From Halodesulfurarchaeum formicicum (GTDB taxonomy: Archaea; Halobacteriota; Halobacteria; Halobacteriales; Halobacteriaceae), in contig NZ_CP016804.1 in NCBI RefSeq assembly GCF_001886955.1, forward strand, positions 248,001-312,000: a stretch of 64,000 bases of DNA. Reading direction: 5' to 3'. Positions within the stretch are counted from its first letter, which is position 1. Each line of letters begins with the position of its first letter. Of this stretch, positions 7,349-17,223 are shown in pieces. The notes under the pieces are model-generated. The model was not told the DNA's origin and did no database searches. It saw only the letters and a program-made list of their open reading frames with translations. The position numbers and the translations under genes are program-made.

Positions 7349-9369
7349 CGGAGATCACCAGCCTGGACGACTCGACGATCGCAAAGATCGCCGCCGGCGA
7401 GGTCATCGAGCGACCCGCCTCCGTGGTGAAAGAACTCGTCGAGAACAGCCTCGATGCGGGCGCGAATCGGATCGACGTCACCGTCAGCGCCGGTGGCACC
7501 GACCTGATTCGCGTGGCCGACGACGGCGTCGGGATGGACGAGGCGAACGCGGTCCGGGCCGTCGAGCAACACACCACCAGCAAGATCTCCTCGATCGACG
7601 ACCTCGAAGCGGGGGTCGGAACGCTCGGCTTCCGTGGGGAAGCCCTGCATACCATCGGCGCTGTCTCCCGAATGACCATCGAAACCCGCCCACAGTCGGG
7701 AGCCGACGTGGGGACCGAGGTGCGGGTCGAAGGCGGGGACGTGACAGATGTCGCGCCGGTCGGTCGCGCGCCCGGGACGACAGTCACGGTGACCGACCTC
7801 TTTTTCAACACGCCGGCCCGCCGCAAGTACCTCAAACGCGACGCGACCGAGTTCGCCCACGTCAACCGGATCGTCTCCCGGTACGCGCTGGCGAACCCCG
7901 ACGTGGCGATCTCCCTGACCCACGACGACAACGAGGTGTTTGCCACGGCCGGTACCGGCGACCGCAAGGGCGCGGTGCTCTCGGTCTACGGTCGCGACGT
8001 GGCGACGAGCATGATCGACGTCGAAGCCGAGCCGGATGGCCCGATCACCGCGATCAGGGGGCTCGTGAGCGACCCGGAGACGACCCGGAGCGGGACCGAG
8101 TACGTCTCGACCTACGTCAACGGCCGATACGTGCGGGCCGGGGAACTGCGGGACGCGATCGTCTCGGCCTACGGCAAACAGCTCGCGGCCGACCGCTATC
8201 CCTTCGCGGTGCTCTTCCTCTCGGTGCCGCCGGATACTGTCGACGTGAACGTGCACCCGCGAAAGATGGCCGTTCGCTTCGACGAGGAGTCGGCGGTCAC
8301 CGACGCAGTCGAGGCGGCGGTCCGTGAGGCACTGCTCGATCACGGGTTGCTCAGGTCGAGTGCCCCGCGGGGTCGCTCCGCCCCGGACGAGACGGCCGTG
8401 CAGCCCCAGACAGACCATTCGACGCCACCCGGATCGGAATCGACTGACGAGGGGGGTGGCGAGTCGGTTCCTTCTGGTTCCGATCACGCGAGGACCGACA
8501 CAGCGGCCCCATCCCGAGAATCCAGGGAGGAGCCGGCAGGCGAGTCACTGACGGGTGGGCCGGAACTGGATGATCCGGAGTCGTCCACTGTGGAGGCTCC
8601 GGAACCGGCTGGCGGTTCGGAGGCCGTCGAGAGCGGAGAATCCGACTCCGGGCCGGTCGATTCGACCGGCGAGCGTGACACTGACTCGTCCATCGAGGTG
8701 GACCCGTTACAGACCGCGCTGGTTCCCGAAGTCGATCAGTCCGAAACGGCCGAATTCGACCCGGAAACGTTGCCTCCCTTGCGGATTCTCGGCCAGATCC
8801 AGGACACCTACGTCGTGGCCGAGTCCCCGGACGGCCTGGTGCTAATCGATCAGCACGCCGCCGACGAGCGAGTCAATTACGAGCGGCTCCAGGCGGCCCT
8901 TGGCTCACAGCCGACGACCCAGCGACTCGTCGAGCCGGTCGAGCTGTCCGTCACCCCACAGGAAGCCAGCCAGTTCGAGGCGATGGCCGAGACGCTGTCG
9001 ACCTGGGGATTCCTGGCCCGCCTCGACGGGGAGCGCCTGGTCGTCGAGGGAGTGCCATCGGTCTTCGATGATACCCTCAACCCGGAACTATTGCGAGATG
9101 TTCTCTCTTCGGCCCTCGACGGCGAACCAGGGGGCCAGATCACCGCCGCGGCCGACGAACTGCTCGCGGACATGGCCTGCTATCCCTCGATCACGGGGAA
9201 CACCTCGCTCAGGGACGGGGCCGTGCTCGAACTGCTCCGGGCGCTGGATGCCTGTGAGAACCCCTATGCCTGTCCGCACGGTCGGCCCACGATCATCGAA
9301 CTCTCGACAGACGAACTCGAGGATCGGTTCGAGCGGGACTATCCCGGGCACGACCAGCGGCGATCCTGA
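7345..9369 (+). CDS. mutL: DNA mismatch repair protein MutL
   Basis: A 674-residue GHKL ATPase that couples mismatch recognition to strand incision. The N-terminal motifs are NSLDAGA, DDGVGMDE and TLGFRGEAL. Residues about 340-460 are a long Ser/Asp/Glu-rich linker, typical of halophilic adaptation. The C-terminal domain contains DQHAADERVNYE near residue 502, which fits the endonuclease motif DQHAx2Ex4E, and ACPHGRP near the end, so it is predicted to be a nicking MutL; this agrees with the absence of a visible mutH. It overlaps mutS by four bases. Confidence 0.96.
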   Translation: MTEITSLDDSTIAKIAAGEVIERPASVVKELVENSLDAGANRIDVTVSAGGTDLIRVADDGVGMDEANAVRAVEQHTTSKISSIDDLEAGVGTLGFRGEALHTIGAVSRMTIETRPQSGADVGTEVRVEGGDVTDVAPVGRAPGTTVTVTDLFFNTPARRKYLKRDATEFAHVNRIVSRYALANPDVAISLTHDDNEVFATAGTGDRKGAVLSVYGRDVATSMIDVEAEPDGPITAIRGLVSDPETTRSGTEYVSTYVNGRYVRAGELRDAIVSAYGKQLAADRYPFAVLFLSVPPDTVDVNVHPRKMAVRFDEESAVTDAVEAAVREALLDHGLLRSSAPRGRSAPDETAVQPQTDHSTPPGSESTDEGGGESVPSGSDHARTDTAAPSRESREEPAGESLTGGPELDDPESSTVEAPEPAGGSEAVESGESDSGPVDSTGERDTDSSIEVDPLQTALVPEVDQSETAEFDPETLPPLRILGQIQDTYVVAESPDGLVLIDQHAADERVNYERLQAALGSQPTTQRLVEPVELSVTPQEASQFEAMAETLSTWGFLARLDGERLVVEGVPSVFDDTLNPELLRDVLSSALDGEPGGQITAAADELLADMACYPSITGNTSLRDGAVLELLRALDACENPYACPHGRPTIIELSTDELEDRFERDYPGHDQRRS

Positions 9370-9452
9370 CACCCTGGCCGAGCAGTTAGCTCCGCCAGGT
9401 CGTGGCGTGTCTTGTAGCAACAACTTTTGGACTGGCCGGCGTTGGGGACACA

Positions 9453-10580
9453 ATGGCGAGTACTGATGGGCCGGCGAATGAATCGACTCCTGCTGGTCCG
9501 ACGTTGTACCTCGATCAGAACGCCACCAGCGGTCACTTCTGCCCCTTCGTCTTCGACGAGGCGGATGGGACCGACTACCGCGTCGTCCAACTGACGGCCG
9601 GCCAGTCGTTCACGACGCTGCAGCAGGCGCTGGACACCCAACTACGCGACCTGCAGGACCCCACGGAAGCGGCGGCTGTCGTGTTGAGTCCACAGGCGAC
9701 CGAATCGGCGGTCCTCACCGCCGAAGTCGGTGACGGAACGACCCTGCACGGGTTTCGGGTCAATCCGGAGGATCTGACGGGTGTTTCGATCGCCTTTTCC
9801 AAGCTCCTGCGCCGGTGGGAGCAACAGACTGGCTCGACGGAGGTCTGTCTCCGCGGGGTCGAATCGCTGTTTCCCTATCACGACACCGACCTCCTCTATC
9901 GGTTTTTGAATACGATTTTGGCCACGCTCATGGGGGCGGATGCGGACGTTCATATGCATCTGAATCCGGCGGCGACGGATGCCCGTGCACAGAACCTGTT
10001 CCAGTCGCTTTTCACCCGGGTCGAACGGGTGGACTCATCAACCGAGGCGAGGGAGACAGCCGAATCGGCAGAATCCGGGGACCGAGACCCCGATTCCGGC
10101 GCGAAAGCGGCGGATCCGTCACTGGCGGCGGATCTGTCCGCGGAGCCGGTGACGATGTCGGACGCCGAGATCGACGCGGTACTCGACAATTCGAGTCTGG
10201 GGATCCTGGCGTTTGACGGTGAGTCCCCGTACGCGATCCCGATGTCGTTCGGCTACGATACCGATCGTCGGGACTGTTACCTGCAACTCGGAGTGTTCGA
10301 GGGAAGTGAAAAGCTCGAACGACTCCAGGAATCCCCGACAGTTTCACTCGTCGTCATGCAGTACGAGCGCCCGGATCGCTGGCGAAGTGTGATCCTCACC
10401 GGCGAACTCTCGAAACTCTCGGCGGCTGAAGTCGACTCTCGGGATGTCATTTCAGTCTTTGCGAACGCCAAGCTCGCGTCCGTCGACGTGTTCAGTATGG
10501 ATCCTGCGGACGTCGAATTTGCCTGGTACCGACTCGATCCATCGACTATGAGCGGACGGAAAAGCAACGACTCGTTCTGA
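9453..10580 (+). CDS. DUF7504-like domain fused to a pyridoxamine 5'-phosphate oxidase-like flavin domain
   Basis: A 375-residue two-domain protein. Residues about 10-185 (TLYLDQNATSG, CLRGVESLFPYHDT, TILATLMGADADVHMHLNP) resemble the haloarchaeal DUF7504 domain, a degenerate RecA/KaiC-like fold lacking a clear Walker A. An acidic linker covers about 190-230. From about 233 the pattern MSDAEIDAVLDNSSLGILAF, PYAIPMSFGYD and RWRSVILTGEL is that of FMN-binding PNPOx-like (NimA type) proteins. The ATG at 9453 is preferred over a GTG at 9402. The function is not known; a redox-sensing or signalling role is inference. Confidence 0.75.
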   Translation: MASTDGPANESTPAGPTLYLDQNATSGHFCPFVFDEADGTDYRVVQLTAGQSFTTLQQALDTQLRDLQDPTEAAAVVLSPQATESAVLTAEVGDGTTLHGFRVNPEDLTGVSIAFSKLLRRWEQQTGSTEVCLRGVESLFPYHDTDLLYRFLNTILATLMGADADVHMHLNPAATDARAQNLFQSLFTRVERVDSSTEARETAESAESGDRDPDSGAKAADPSLAADLSAEPVTMSDAEIDAVLDNSSLGILAFDGESPYAIPMSFGYDTDRRDCYLQLGVFEGSEKLERLQESPTVSLVVMQYERPDRWRSVILTGELSKLSAAEVDSRDVISVFANAKLASVDVFSMDPADVEFAWYRLDPSTMSGRKSNDSF

Positions 10581-10581
10581 A

Positions 10582-11397
10582 TCACTCGATCGAGAAGGGG
10601 TGGGAATACTCGATCTCGGTGAGCGAGTCGATTTCGGCGTGCTCGCCACAGACCGGGCAGTCGGGGTTTTGTCGCATCGGGAGTGTCTCGGTGGTCATGT
10701 CCTCGCCGTCATAGACCAGTAGTCGCCCGTCGAGTTGCTCGCCGAAGTTGGCGACGGTCTTGAGCACCTCCGTTGCCTCCATGGTGCCGATCGTGCCCGG
10801 GAGCGGGCTCAAAACGCCGTCGACCGCACAGTCAGGGGTTGCCTCTTCGGGTGGGGCCTCGGGGAACAGGCAGCGATAACAGGGCCCATCATCGCTGGTT
10901 CCGAAGGTGCCGAGCTGGCCTTCGAGTCGGTAGACCGCCCCGTGGACGAACGGGACGTCGGCGAGCGTACAGGCGTCGTTGATGACATAGCGAGCCCGGA
11001 AGTTGTCCGTGCAGTCGACGACCACGTCGCGGTCAGCGACGAGCGATTCGGCGTTCTCGGGCCCGAACTCCGTTTCGTGGGTGTGGACCTCGACCTCGCT
11101 GTTGAGCGACTCCACGAACGCCTTTGCACTGTCCACTTTCGGCCGGCCGACGTCTGCCTCGGTGTGGATGACCTGGCGCTGGAGGTTCGAGGTCTCGACG
11201 ATATCCGGATCCACGATGTGCAGCGTGCCGACACCTGCAGCCGCGAGATAGGCGATGACGGGTGACCCCAGTCCGCCCGCGCCGACGACCAGGACGTCTG
11301 CCTGCTGGATGCGTTCCTGGCCGGCGCCGCCGACGACGTCGATCGAGAGGTGGCGAGCGTAGCGATACTCCGCGCCTGGGCCGGGGTCGTCACTCAT
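10582..11397 (-). CDS. ubaA: SAMP-activating E1-like enzyme UbaA (ThiF/MoeB family)
   Basis: A 271-residue adenylating enzyme. In haloarchaea UbaA activates the ubiquitin-like SAMP proteins for protein conjugation and for sulfur transfer to tRNA and molybdopterin. Visible features are the nucleotide-binding GAGGLG (39-44), NLQRQVIH (71-78), DCTDNF (128-133), two zinc pairs CYRC (C173/C176) and CPVC (C247/C250), and the predicted catalytic Cys190 in ATPDCAVDG. The length and order match the family. It is convergent with the flavin fusion gene, which ends one base away, and the upstream cspA reads the same way. Confidence 0.93.
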   Translation of the reverse strand: MSDDPGPGAEYRYARHLSIDVVGGAGQERIQQADVLVVGAGGLGSPVIAYLAAAGVGTLHIVDPDIVETSNLQRQVIHTEADVGRPKVDSAKAFVESLNSEVEVHTHETEFGPENAESLVADRDVVVDCTDNFRARYVINDACTLADVPFVHGAVYRLEGQLGTFGTSDDGPCYRCLFPEAPPEEATPDCAVDGVLSPLPGTIGTMEATEVLKTVANFGEQLDGRLLVYDGEDMTTETLPMRQNPDCPVCGEHAEIDSLTEIEYSHPFSIE

Positions 11398-11516
11398 CGA
11401 CTTGCATTCGAGTGCCTGCCTGAAAACGAATTCGCCCAGCCGCTGCTGGCTGACGAATGCCCGAAAAATCGGGTAGTCCCGAACCGATACCTGAGAACGT
11501 GGTGAAACTCGATCGA

Positions 11517-11711
11517 TTAGACTCGCTCGAGGTTGACCGCACGCGGACCCTTGGGGGCCTGATCGATGTCGAACTCGACATCCTGGCCCTCTTCGAGGTC
11601 CTCACCGCCGACATCTTCCATGTGGAAGAAAACGTCTTCGTCCGCGTCGTCGCTCTCGATGAAACCGTAACCCTTCCGCGTATGGAAGAAGTCGACCGTA
11701 CCTGTTGCCAT
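11517..11711 (-). CDS. cspA: Cold-shock domain protein
   Basis: A 64-residue cold-shock domain that binds single-stranded RNA or DNA. RNP1 is KGYGFIE (residues 13-19) and RNP2 is DVFFH (26-30). The ATG at 11711 (MATGTVDFF) is the standard family start; a longer reading to 11783 adds a non-homologous leader. A box A-like CCTTATCC lies about 27-35 bases upstream. It is monocistronic as far as can be seen and probably highly expressed as an RNA chaperone. Confidence 0.95.
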   Translation of the reverse strand: MATGTVDFFHTRKGYGFIESDDADEDVFFHMEDVGGEDLEEGQDVEFDIDQAPKGPRAVNLERV

Positions 11712-11784
11712 TGCAATTAAGGTACAATGGAGGGACAGGGATAAGGCTTCCCCGATAGCGCCTCCCACGGGTCGAGGGCACACG

Positions 11785-14778
11785 TCACTCTACGAGTGAA
11801 TCGGCCAGCAACTCGATGGGGTGGGGTGGCTGTCCCTCGGCGACGGGGCTATCCTCGAACTGTGTCCGGCAGGAGCCACCGGGCGCCACGAGCACGTCGC
11901 CGTCACGCTCCTGGATCAGTTCGAAGACGTCCTGCCCGATGGCCCTGCTCATCGAGTAGTGCTCGGCCTCGTAGCCGAAGGTCCCGGCCATGCCACAGCA
12001 TCCCGAGTCGAGTTCCTCGACGTCGAAGCCGGCCCGGTCGAGCGCCCGCGCGGCGTGGTGGGCTGTTCCTTCCGCCTTCTGGTGGCAGTGGCCGTGGTAG
12101 GTCACGGTCTCGCCGTCCGCTCGCACGGAAAGTGACTCGACCAGGTCGAAGCGATCGAGGAATTCCATGACGCCGTAGGTGTGCTCGGCGAGCCGGGAGA
12201 CCGCCGGACCATCGAGGAGGTCCAGGTAATCGTGCTGGAACATGACCGCATCCGAGGGTTCGGTGGTGAGGACGGTCCAGCCCTCTCGCACTCGTGGCTC
12301 CAGGGCTGCGACGTTTTGTTCGGCCGCCTGCCGGGCCAGATCGATGAAGGATTTCGAGTAGGCCGGCCGTCCGCTGTCGGAGCGCTCGGCCATCCTGACG
12401 TGGACGCCCGCGGCCTCCAGCACCCTCACAGCGGCCTTGCCCACGTGCTGGCGGCTGTAGTTGGTGTACGTGTCCGGGAAGAGGATCACTCGATGCTCGG
12501 CCTCGGATGCTGGAACTCGACAGCCGCCGCGGGCCGCGAACCAGTCCTGGAGCGGCGGCCCCTCGAACGTCGGGAGGGTTCGCTCGCTCGCGATGCCGAG
12601 GGTGCGTTCGAGCAGCCAGTCAGCGCCGGGCAGGCTCGCGAGTGTCTTCGAAATCGGTGACACTGTCGAGGCCAGGCCCGCTAGCCGGTCCACGTTGGCA
12701 AAGAGCTTCGAGCGCAGGCTTGCGCCCTCGCGCTGGTGGTAGGCGTGGGTCAGTTCGGCCTTGAGTTTGGCCATGTCCACGCCGGAGGGGCAGTCCCGAC
12801 GACAGCCCTGACAGGAGACACAGAGTGAGAGGACCTCCTCGATGAATTCCTCGTCGAGCGGGTCGGCCGGGAGCGTGCCGTCCATCGCGGTCCGGAGCAG
12901 GTTCGCCCGTGCGCGCGTGCTCTGAATCTCCTCGCCGGTCGCCCTGAAGGTCGGACACATCACCCCGCCGGTCGTCTCCGTGAACCCGGTACAGCCGCCA
13001 CAGCCGTGACACAACTCGACCATCCCGCGCATGCCGTTCTCGTTGTCCCAGTTCAGTTCGGGGTCGACGGGGAGGTCGAGTTCGTACCCGGGCCCGAAGC
13101 GTAGCGACTCGGTCATGTCCGGCGGGCCGTCTTCGGCTCCGCCCACGGGCCCTGGGTTCAGGATCCAGTCGGGATCGACCCGCCGCTTGAGCGAGCGGAA
13201 CAGTTCCCACACGTCCTCGCCGTACCGCTTGCGATTCCACTGGGTGCGGGCCCGCCCGTCGCCGTGTTCACCGGAGACGGCTCCATCATAGGTCACGACC
13301 AGGTCGGTGATCGCGTCGGCGATGTCGGCCATCGCATCGACCCCCGACTGGGTTTGCAGATCGAGGAACGGCCGGATGTGGAGCACACCCGGGCCGGCAT
13401 GGGCATAGAAGGTCGCCGACGTGTCGTGGCTGTCGAGGATCACCTGCACGTCCGCGACGAAGGCCCCCAGATTGGAGACCGGAATCGCCGTGTCCTCGAT
13501 GAACGGCCAGGGCCTGACCGTTCCGGTCTCGGAGAGCAAGATCGGCAGCCCGGCTTTCCGGAGGTCCCAGAAGGCCGCCTGTCGTTCCGAAGTATGCGCT
13601 TCGAGCGCGCCGTTGGCTCGTCCCGTCGTGTCCACCGCGACCCGATCCGCGATCAACTCTTCGACGGACTCGCTGACCCCAGCCTCCGAATCCGCGTCGA
13701 ACTCCACGAGCAGGGTCGCACCAGTCCCATCCGGAAACTCCGCGATCAGGTCCTCGAAGCGATCGACAGTCCCTGCCAGATCGAGAAACTGCTCGTCCAT
13801 CACTTCCAGGGCCGCCGGGTCGTGGGCGAGGACGGCTTCCAGATCGCCCAGTGCAGCCCCGAGATCGTCGTAGGTCAGGAGTGCGACGGCCGTCGCCTCG
13901 GGAACCGGTTCGAGGGCGACTGTCGCCTCGGTGATGATGCCTAGGGTCCCCTCGCTCCCGGCGAAGATCCGGGCGACGTTGACCCGATTATACGTTTCGG
14001 CTTCTTCGATCAGGAGGTCGAGGTTGTACCCCGAGACGTTCCGGTGGAGGTCCGGGTACACCTCCGTGATCGTGTCGCCGTGCTCGTCGATAATGCGGAC
14101 GAGTTCGGCGTAGAGCCGGGCTTCGAGGTCTCCCTCGGGGTCTGCCGCAGCCCGAAGGTCGGTGAGATCCATCCAGCCAACGTCGACGACTGCCCCGGAG
14201 GCCAGGACGACCTCGGCGGATTCGAGGTACGCGTCGGCCTTCTCGTATCGCAGGGAGTGGGCGCCGGTCGAGTTGTTCCCGATGGCACCGCCCAGGACGC
14301 TCTTGTCGCCCCAGGCCGGGTCGGGGGCGTACTGCAGGTCGTGTGAAGCGACAGCGTCGTCGAGTGCCGCGAGCGTAATTCCAGGCTGGGCCCTGACGGT
14401 GCTCGACTCGGGATCGACCGACTGGATGCCATCCATGTGGGCCTTGAAATCGAGCACGACGGCCTCGTTCGTCGTCTGGCCGGCGAGGCTGGTGCCGGCC
14501 CCACGGGGGAGGACCGCAATTCCACGATCGCGGCAGACCGAGACGACGGTCGCCACGTCTTCGGTGTGTTTCGGCCTGACGACGCCGACCGGCTCGATCT
14601 GGTAGAGACTCGCGTCGGTCGCGTAGGCCTGTCTGGTGTACTGGTCGAACCGAACCTCGCCGTCGACCCGTGTGTCGAGGGTCTCGGCCAGGTCTGGGTG
14701 GGATCGTGGCCCGCCCTGGTAGTCAAAATCCGCTCGTGGGTCCAGTGCGGGGTCGGGGGCCCCGGACCGTGAAGTCAT
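11785..14778 (-). CDS. dld: FAD-linked dehydrogenase fused to Fe-S subunit (D-lactate/glycolate type)
   Basis: A 997-residue fusion. The N-terminal half is a GlcD-like flavoprotein: an FAD_binding_4 domain (PRGAGTSLAGQ, IGNNSTGAHSLRYEKAD) followed by the FAD-oxidase C domain. The C-terminal half resembles GlcF/LldE: two Fe-S clusters bound by CHGCGGC (about 588) and CVSCQGCRRDCP (about 654), then a CCG domain with SGCCGMAG (about 926). Such fusions oxidise D-lactate, glycolate or similar 2-hydroxyacids and pass electrons to the respiratory chain at the membrane. The exact substrate cannot be read from sequence. The ATG at 14778 is chosen over a GTG at 14793. Confidence 0.85.
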   Translation of the reverse strand: MTSRSGAPDPALDPRADFDYQGGPRSHPDLAETLDTRVDGEVRFDQYTRQAYATDASLYQIEPVGVVRPKHTEDVATVVSVCRDRGIAVLPRGAGTSLAGQTTNEAVVLDFKAHMDGIQSVDPESSTVRAQPGITLAALDDAVASHDLQYAPDPAWGDKSVLGGAIGNNSTGAHSLRYEKADAYLESAEVVLASGAVVDVGWMDLTDLRAAADPEGDLEARLYAELVRIIDEHGDTITEVYPDLHRNVSGYNLDLLIEEAETYNRVNVARIFAGSEGTLGIITEATVALEPVPEATAVALLTYDDLGAALGDLEAVLAHDPAALEVMDEQFLDLAGTVDRFEDLIAEFPDGTGATLLVEFDADSEAGVSESVEELIADRVAVDTTGRANGALEAHTSERQAAFWDLRKAGLPILLSETGTVRPWPFIEDTAIPVSNLGAFVADVQVILDSHDTSATFYAHAGPGVLHIRPFLDLQTQSGVDAMADIADAITDLVVTYDGAVSGEHGDGRARTQWNRKRYGEDVWELFRSLKRRVDPDWILNPGPVGGAEDGPPDMTESLRFGPGYELDLPVDPELNWDNENGMRGMVELCHGCGGCTGFTETTGGVMCPTFRATGEEIQSTRARANLLRTAMDGTLPADPLDEEFIEEVLSLCVSCQGCRRDCPSGVDMAKLKAELTHAYHQREGASLRSKLFANVDRLAGLASTVSPISKTLASLPGADWLLERTLGIASERTLPTFEGPPLQDWFAARGGCRVPASEAEHRVILFPDTYTNYSRQHVGKAAVRVLEAAGVHVRMAERSDSGRPAYSKSFIDLARQAAEQNVAALEPRVREGWTVLTTEPSDAVMFQHDYLDLLDGPAVSRLAEHTYGVMEFLDRFDLVESLSVRADGETVTYHGHCHQKAEGTAHHAARALDRAGFDVEELDSGCCGMAGTFGYEAEHYSMSRAIGQDVFELIQERDGDVLVAPGGSCRTQFEDSPVAEGQPPHPIELLADSLVE

Positions 14779-14817
14779 GACTGGCGGTTTCACGCCCGCG
14801 GCCGTAAAACCCGCAGT

Positions 14818-15240
14818 CTAGAGCGGTTTGTCGCCCAGGTCATCCACCGGCACGACGGAGTGATCGAGGAGCAGGGTGTCCTTGGTGGCCCGGAGCCGAC
14901 CCACGAACTCGGAGATTTCGTCCAGGTCCCCCTCCAGAACGAACAGTTCCATGCAGTTGTTCTCCCCGACGTGACTGTGGAGGTTCGAGGCGACCAGGTC
15001 CTCGTACTCGTGTCGCAGGTCGATCAGGGCCTCCTCGACGTCCGTCGTCTGGTAGTCGAAAAGAACCGTGACGATCGCCATGAGGTCCCGGTCCTCCAGA
15101 CGCTTCTCGTCGAACTCCTCCATCAACGTGCGACCCGCCTCCCGGAGGACCTCGCTGCGGCCCGTGAACCCGTGCTCCTCGGCGAACGCGTCGAGGCGTT
15201 CGAGGAGTGAGTCGGGCATGGAGATGCTGACGACGGCCAT
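14818..15240 (-). CDS. nikR: NikR-type nickel-responsive transcription regulator
   Basis: A 140-residue regulator with an N-terminal ribbon-helix-helix ([19 protein letters not shown]) and a C-terminal ACT-like metal domain. All four nickel ligands of E. coli NikR have counterparts with the correct spacing: H77, H88, H90 and C96 (LRHEYE, NLHSHV, NNCMEL). It is therefore expected to repress in response to nickel. The ATG at 15240 follows an AT-rich box A (GGTTATTAAG) at about -22 to -31. No nickel transporter is visible in the window, so the target is elsewhere or is the gene itself. Confidence 0.92.
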   Translation of the reverse strand: MAVVSISMPDSLLERLDAFAEEHGFTGRSEVLREAGRTLMEEFDEKRLEDRDLMAIVTVLFDYQTTDVEEALIDLRHEYEDLVASNLHSHVGENNCMELFVLEGDLDEISEFVGRLRATKDTLLLDHSVVPVDDLGDKPL

Positions 15241-15340
15241 ATAATAACTCTGGGGCGGAATCTTAATAACCTTGCACATCTGCCCCCGATCGTCGCCGGG
15301 GCCCGATGGTTTAATTGGATGGCCTGCGATCTATCGCGTA

Positions 15341-15541
15341 ATGACAGCCTCCGTCACCGAGAACCCGACGATTTCGGGGTCCAGTCTACTGACGATCGGC
15401 GGGCTCCTCCTCGTGCTCACACTCGCCATCTCCGCCTGGGCCTTTCTGAGCGGGGACTGGGTCGCTGGTATCGCCCTCACGCTGTACTTGCCCGTGGCCG
15501 GCCTGCTCGTGATGATCGGTCGGAAGGGCGATCGAGTGTAA
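15341..15541 (+). CDS. Small two-helix membrane protein
   Basis: A 66-residue protein with two predicted membrane helices (about 17-37 and 41-58: LLTIGGLLLVLTLAISAWAF and VAGIALTLYLPVAGLLVMIG). The ATG at 15341 is preferred; GGTTTAATTGG about 30 bases upstream can serve as box A. It stands 53 bases before ilvE in the same direction. No family was recognised and no function is proposed. Confidence 0.6.
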   Translation: MTASVTENPTISGSSLLTIGGLLLVLTLAISAWAFLSGDWVAGIALTLYLPVAGLLVMIGRKGDRV

Positions 15542-15562
15542 AGAGTCCCGCGCTTGGTGACG

Positions 15563-15570
15563 GTTTTAAG
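15563..15570 (+). promoter_or_regulatory. Box A (TATA) of ilvE
   Basis: TTTTAAGG lies 25-32 bases before the ilvE ATG at 15595, the spacing of a leaderless or short-leader haloarchaeal transcript. Confidence 0.6.
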
Positions 15571-15594
15571 GTGGTTGCCCCGATACCGGTTGGT

Positions 15595-16527
15595 ATGCCT
15601 GGATTCGACGAGATGGACGTCGAGACGATCTGGATGGACGGGGAGTACGTCGACTGGGAGGACGCCACCGTCCACGTGCTCACTCACGCCCTGCACTACG
15701 GGACCGGGATCTTCGAGGGCGCACGAGCCTACGACACCGAACAGGGCACCGCGATCTTCCGCTGGGATGCCCACCTCGATCGGCTCTACGATTCGGCCAA
15801 ACCCTACGAACTGGACATCCCGTTCTCCCGGGCGGAACTCACCGAGGCCACGCTGGAACTCCTCCGGCGGAACGAGCTGGACTCCGCGTACATCCGGCCG
15901 CTTGTCTACTACGGCTATCACAGCCTGGGCGTGAGCCCCGCCGAGTGTCCCACCGAGACGATGATCGCCACCTGGCCCTGGGGGACCTACCTGGGCGAGG
16001 AGGCCCTCCAGGAGGGCGTCGAAGTCACCGTCTCCTCCTGGCGCAAGCACGCCTCCAGTCAGGTCCCGACCAACGTCAAGACCACCGGGCTCTACGTCAA
16101 CAGCATGCTCGCCGGCGAGGAGGCCCGCAAGCAGGGCGCGACCGAGGCCATCCTCCTGAACAAGGAGGGTGACGTGGCCGAGGGACCGGGCGAGAACATC
16201 TTCCTCGTCCGGGACGGCGAGATCTTTACCCCTGGGCTCGCCGAGAGCATCCTCGAAGGGATCACCCGGGATACGGTCATCACGCTGGCCGAGGAGCGTG
16301 GCTATACGGTCCACGACGAGGCCTCGATCAGCCGTGGCGAACTGTATACGGCCGACGAACTGTTCTTCACCGGCTCGGCGGCTGAGGTCACCCCCATCCG
16401 CAAGGTGGACAACGTCGAGATCGGTTCGGGTTCGCGGGGACCGATCACCGAGGAACTTCAGCAGGCCTACTTCGATCTGACCGAGCAGGCGGCCGACCAC
16501 GAAGAGTGGTTCACGTTCGTCGACTAG
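15595..16527 (+). CDS. ilvE: Branched-chain amino acid aminotransferase
   Basis: A 310-residue class IV PLP aminotransferase that interconverts Leu/Ile/Val and their keto acids with glutamate. Family signatures are HYGTGIFEGARAY near the N-terminus, the PLP lysine K162 in NVKTTGLYVNSM, and EGPGENIF plus ILEGITRD downstream. Length and motifs match IlvE rather than the aminodeoxychorismate lyase also present at 36.2 kb. The ATG at 15595 follows a clear box A. It converges with the DUF502 gene, overlapping by four bases. Confidence 0.95.
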   Translation: MPGFDEMDVETIWMDGEYVDWEDATVHVLTHALHYGTGIFEGARAYDTEQGTAIFRWDAHLDRLYDSAKPYELDIPFSRAELTEATLELLRRNELDSAYIRPLVYYGYHSLGVSPAECPTETMIATWPWGTYLGEEALQEGVEVTVSSWRKHASSQVPTNVKTTGLYVNSMLAGEEARKQGATEAILLNKEGDVAEGPGENIFLVRDGEIFTPGLAESILEGITRDTVITLAEERGYTVHDEASISRGELYTADELFFTGSAAEVTPIRKVDNVEIGSGSRGPITEELQQAYFDLTEQAADHEEWFTFVD

Positions 16528-17135
16528 GCTTCTTCGTCTTTGTCGTCCCCGGCGTCCAACAGTGACGCCGCGAGATCGCCCGACTCGTTCTCACCGAAAC
16601 CAGCAGAGAGCACGCGGGTCAACGCTTCTTCGACGCTCTCGTCGACCGCCTCGTAGCGCTCGGGCTCGACTTCGATCACGTAGCCGGTGGTGATGTTCGG
16701 AGCGGTCGGGAGAAAGAGGATGTCACGGCCGTCCTGGGTGTGTTTGCCCGTCTTGAACGCGGTCATCCGCATGCCCTCCCAGACTTCGAGTCGGACTGGG
16801 GCCTGGAGGTCCTCGGTCCCCGTAAGCGCCGTCTCGACGGCCATCTTCGAGGCGTTGTAGACCACCCGCAGGCCCGGGAGCCGGTTGAACACCTGGTCGA
16901 TGTACTGTTCGAGGATCGAGCCCAGCGCGGTGCGCATCAGATAGCCGACCGCGAAGACAAAAAGGACGAAGACCACGAGGGTAAGCAGCGCGCTCGCGAA
17001 GGGATTGCCCAGGACGTCGGAGAGCACGGCCACCCGCCCCAGCTGGGAGAGCACCCAGTAAACCACGTACAGCGTGACGAGAATCGGCAAGAGGACCACG
17101 AGGCCGCTCGCAAAGTCCCGTTTCCAGGTCGCCAT
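16524..17135 (-). CDS. DUF502 family membrane protein
   Basis: A 203-residue protein with two hydrophobic segments (about 10-30, and a strong one about 45-70: [18 protein letters not shown]) and a soluble C-terminal domain with the DUF502 signatures [23 protein letters not shown] and [13 protein letters not shown]. The family is widespread in bacteria and haloarchaea without an established function. The ATG at 17135 is preceded by GGGAGG within 10 bases, so the longer reading to 17225 is unlikely. It is divergent from carS. Confidence 0.88.
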   Translation of the reverse strand: MATWKRDFASGLVVLLPILVTLYVVYWVLSQLGRVAVLSDVLGNPFASALLTLVVFVLFVFAVGYLMRTALGSILEQYIDQVFNRLPGLRVVYNASKMAVETALTGTEDLQAPVRLEVWEGMRMTAFKTGKHTQDGRDILFLPTAPNITTGYVIEVEPERYEAVDESVEEALTRVLSAGFGENESGDLAASLLDAGDDKDEEA

Positions 17136-17223
17136 ACCTCCCTGGAGGGGCGGCGACCCTATCAGGACTGGGGTTTGCTGCCTATCGGGCGGGTTTTTAT
17201 TCACGCCGCGCCCAGGCTCTCCC

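Noticed and set aside
13264-13944. A 226-codon plus-strand frame inside the dehydrogenase
   Set aside because: Antisense to the FAD/Fe-S gene with no family match.
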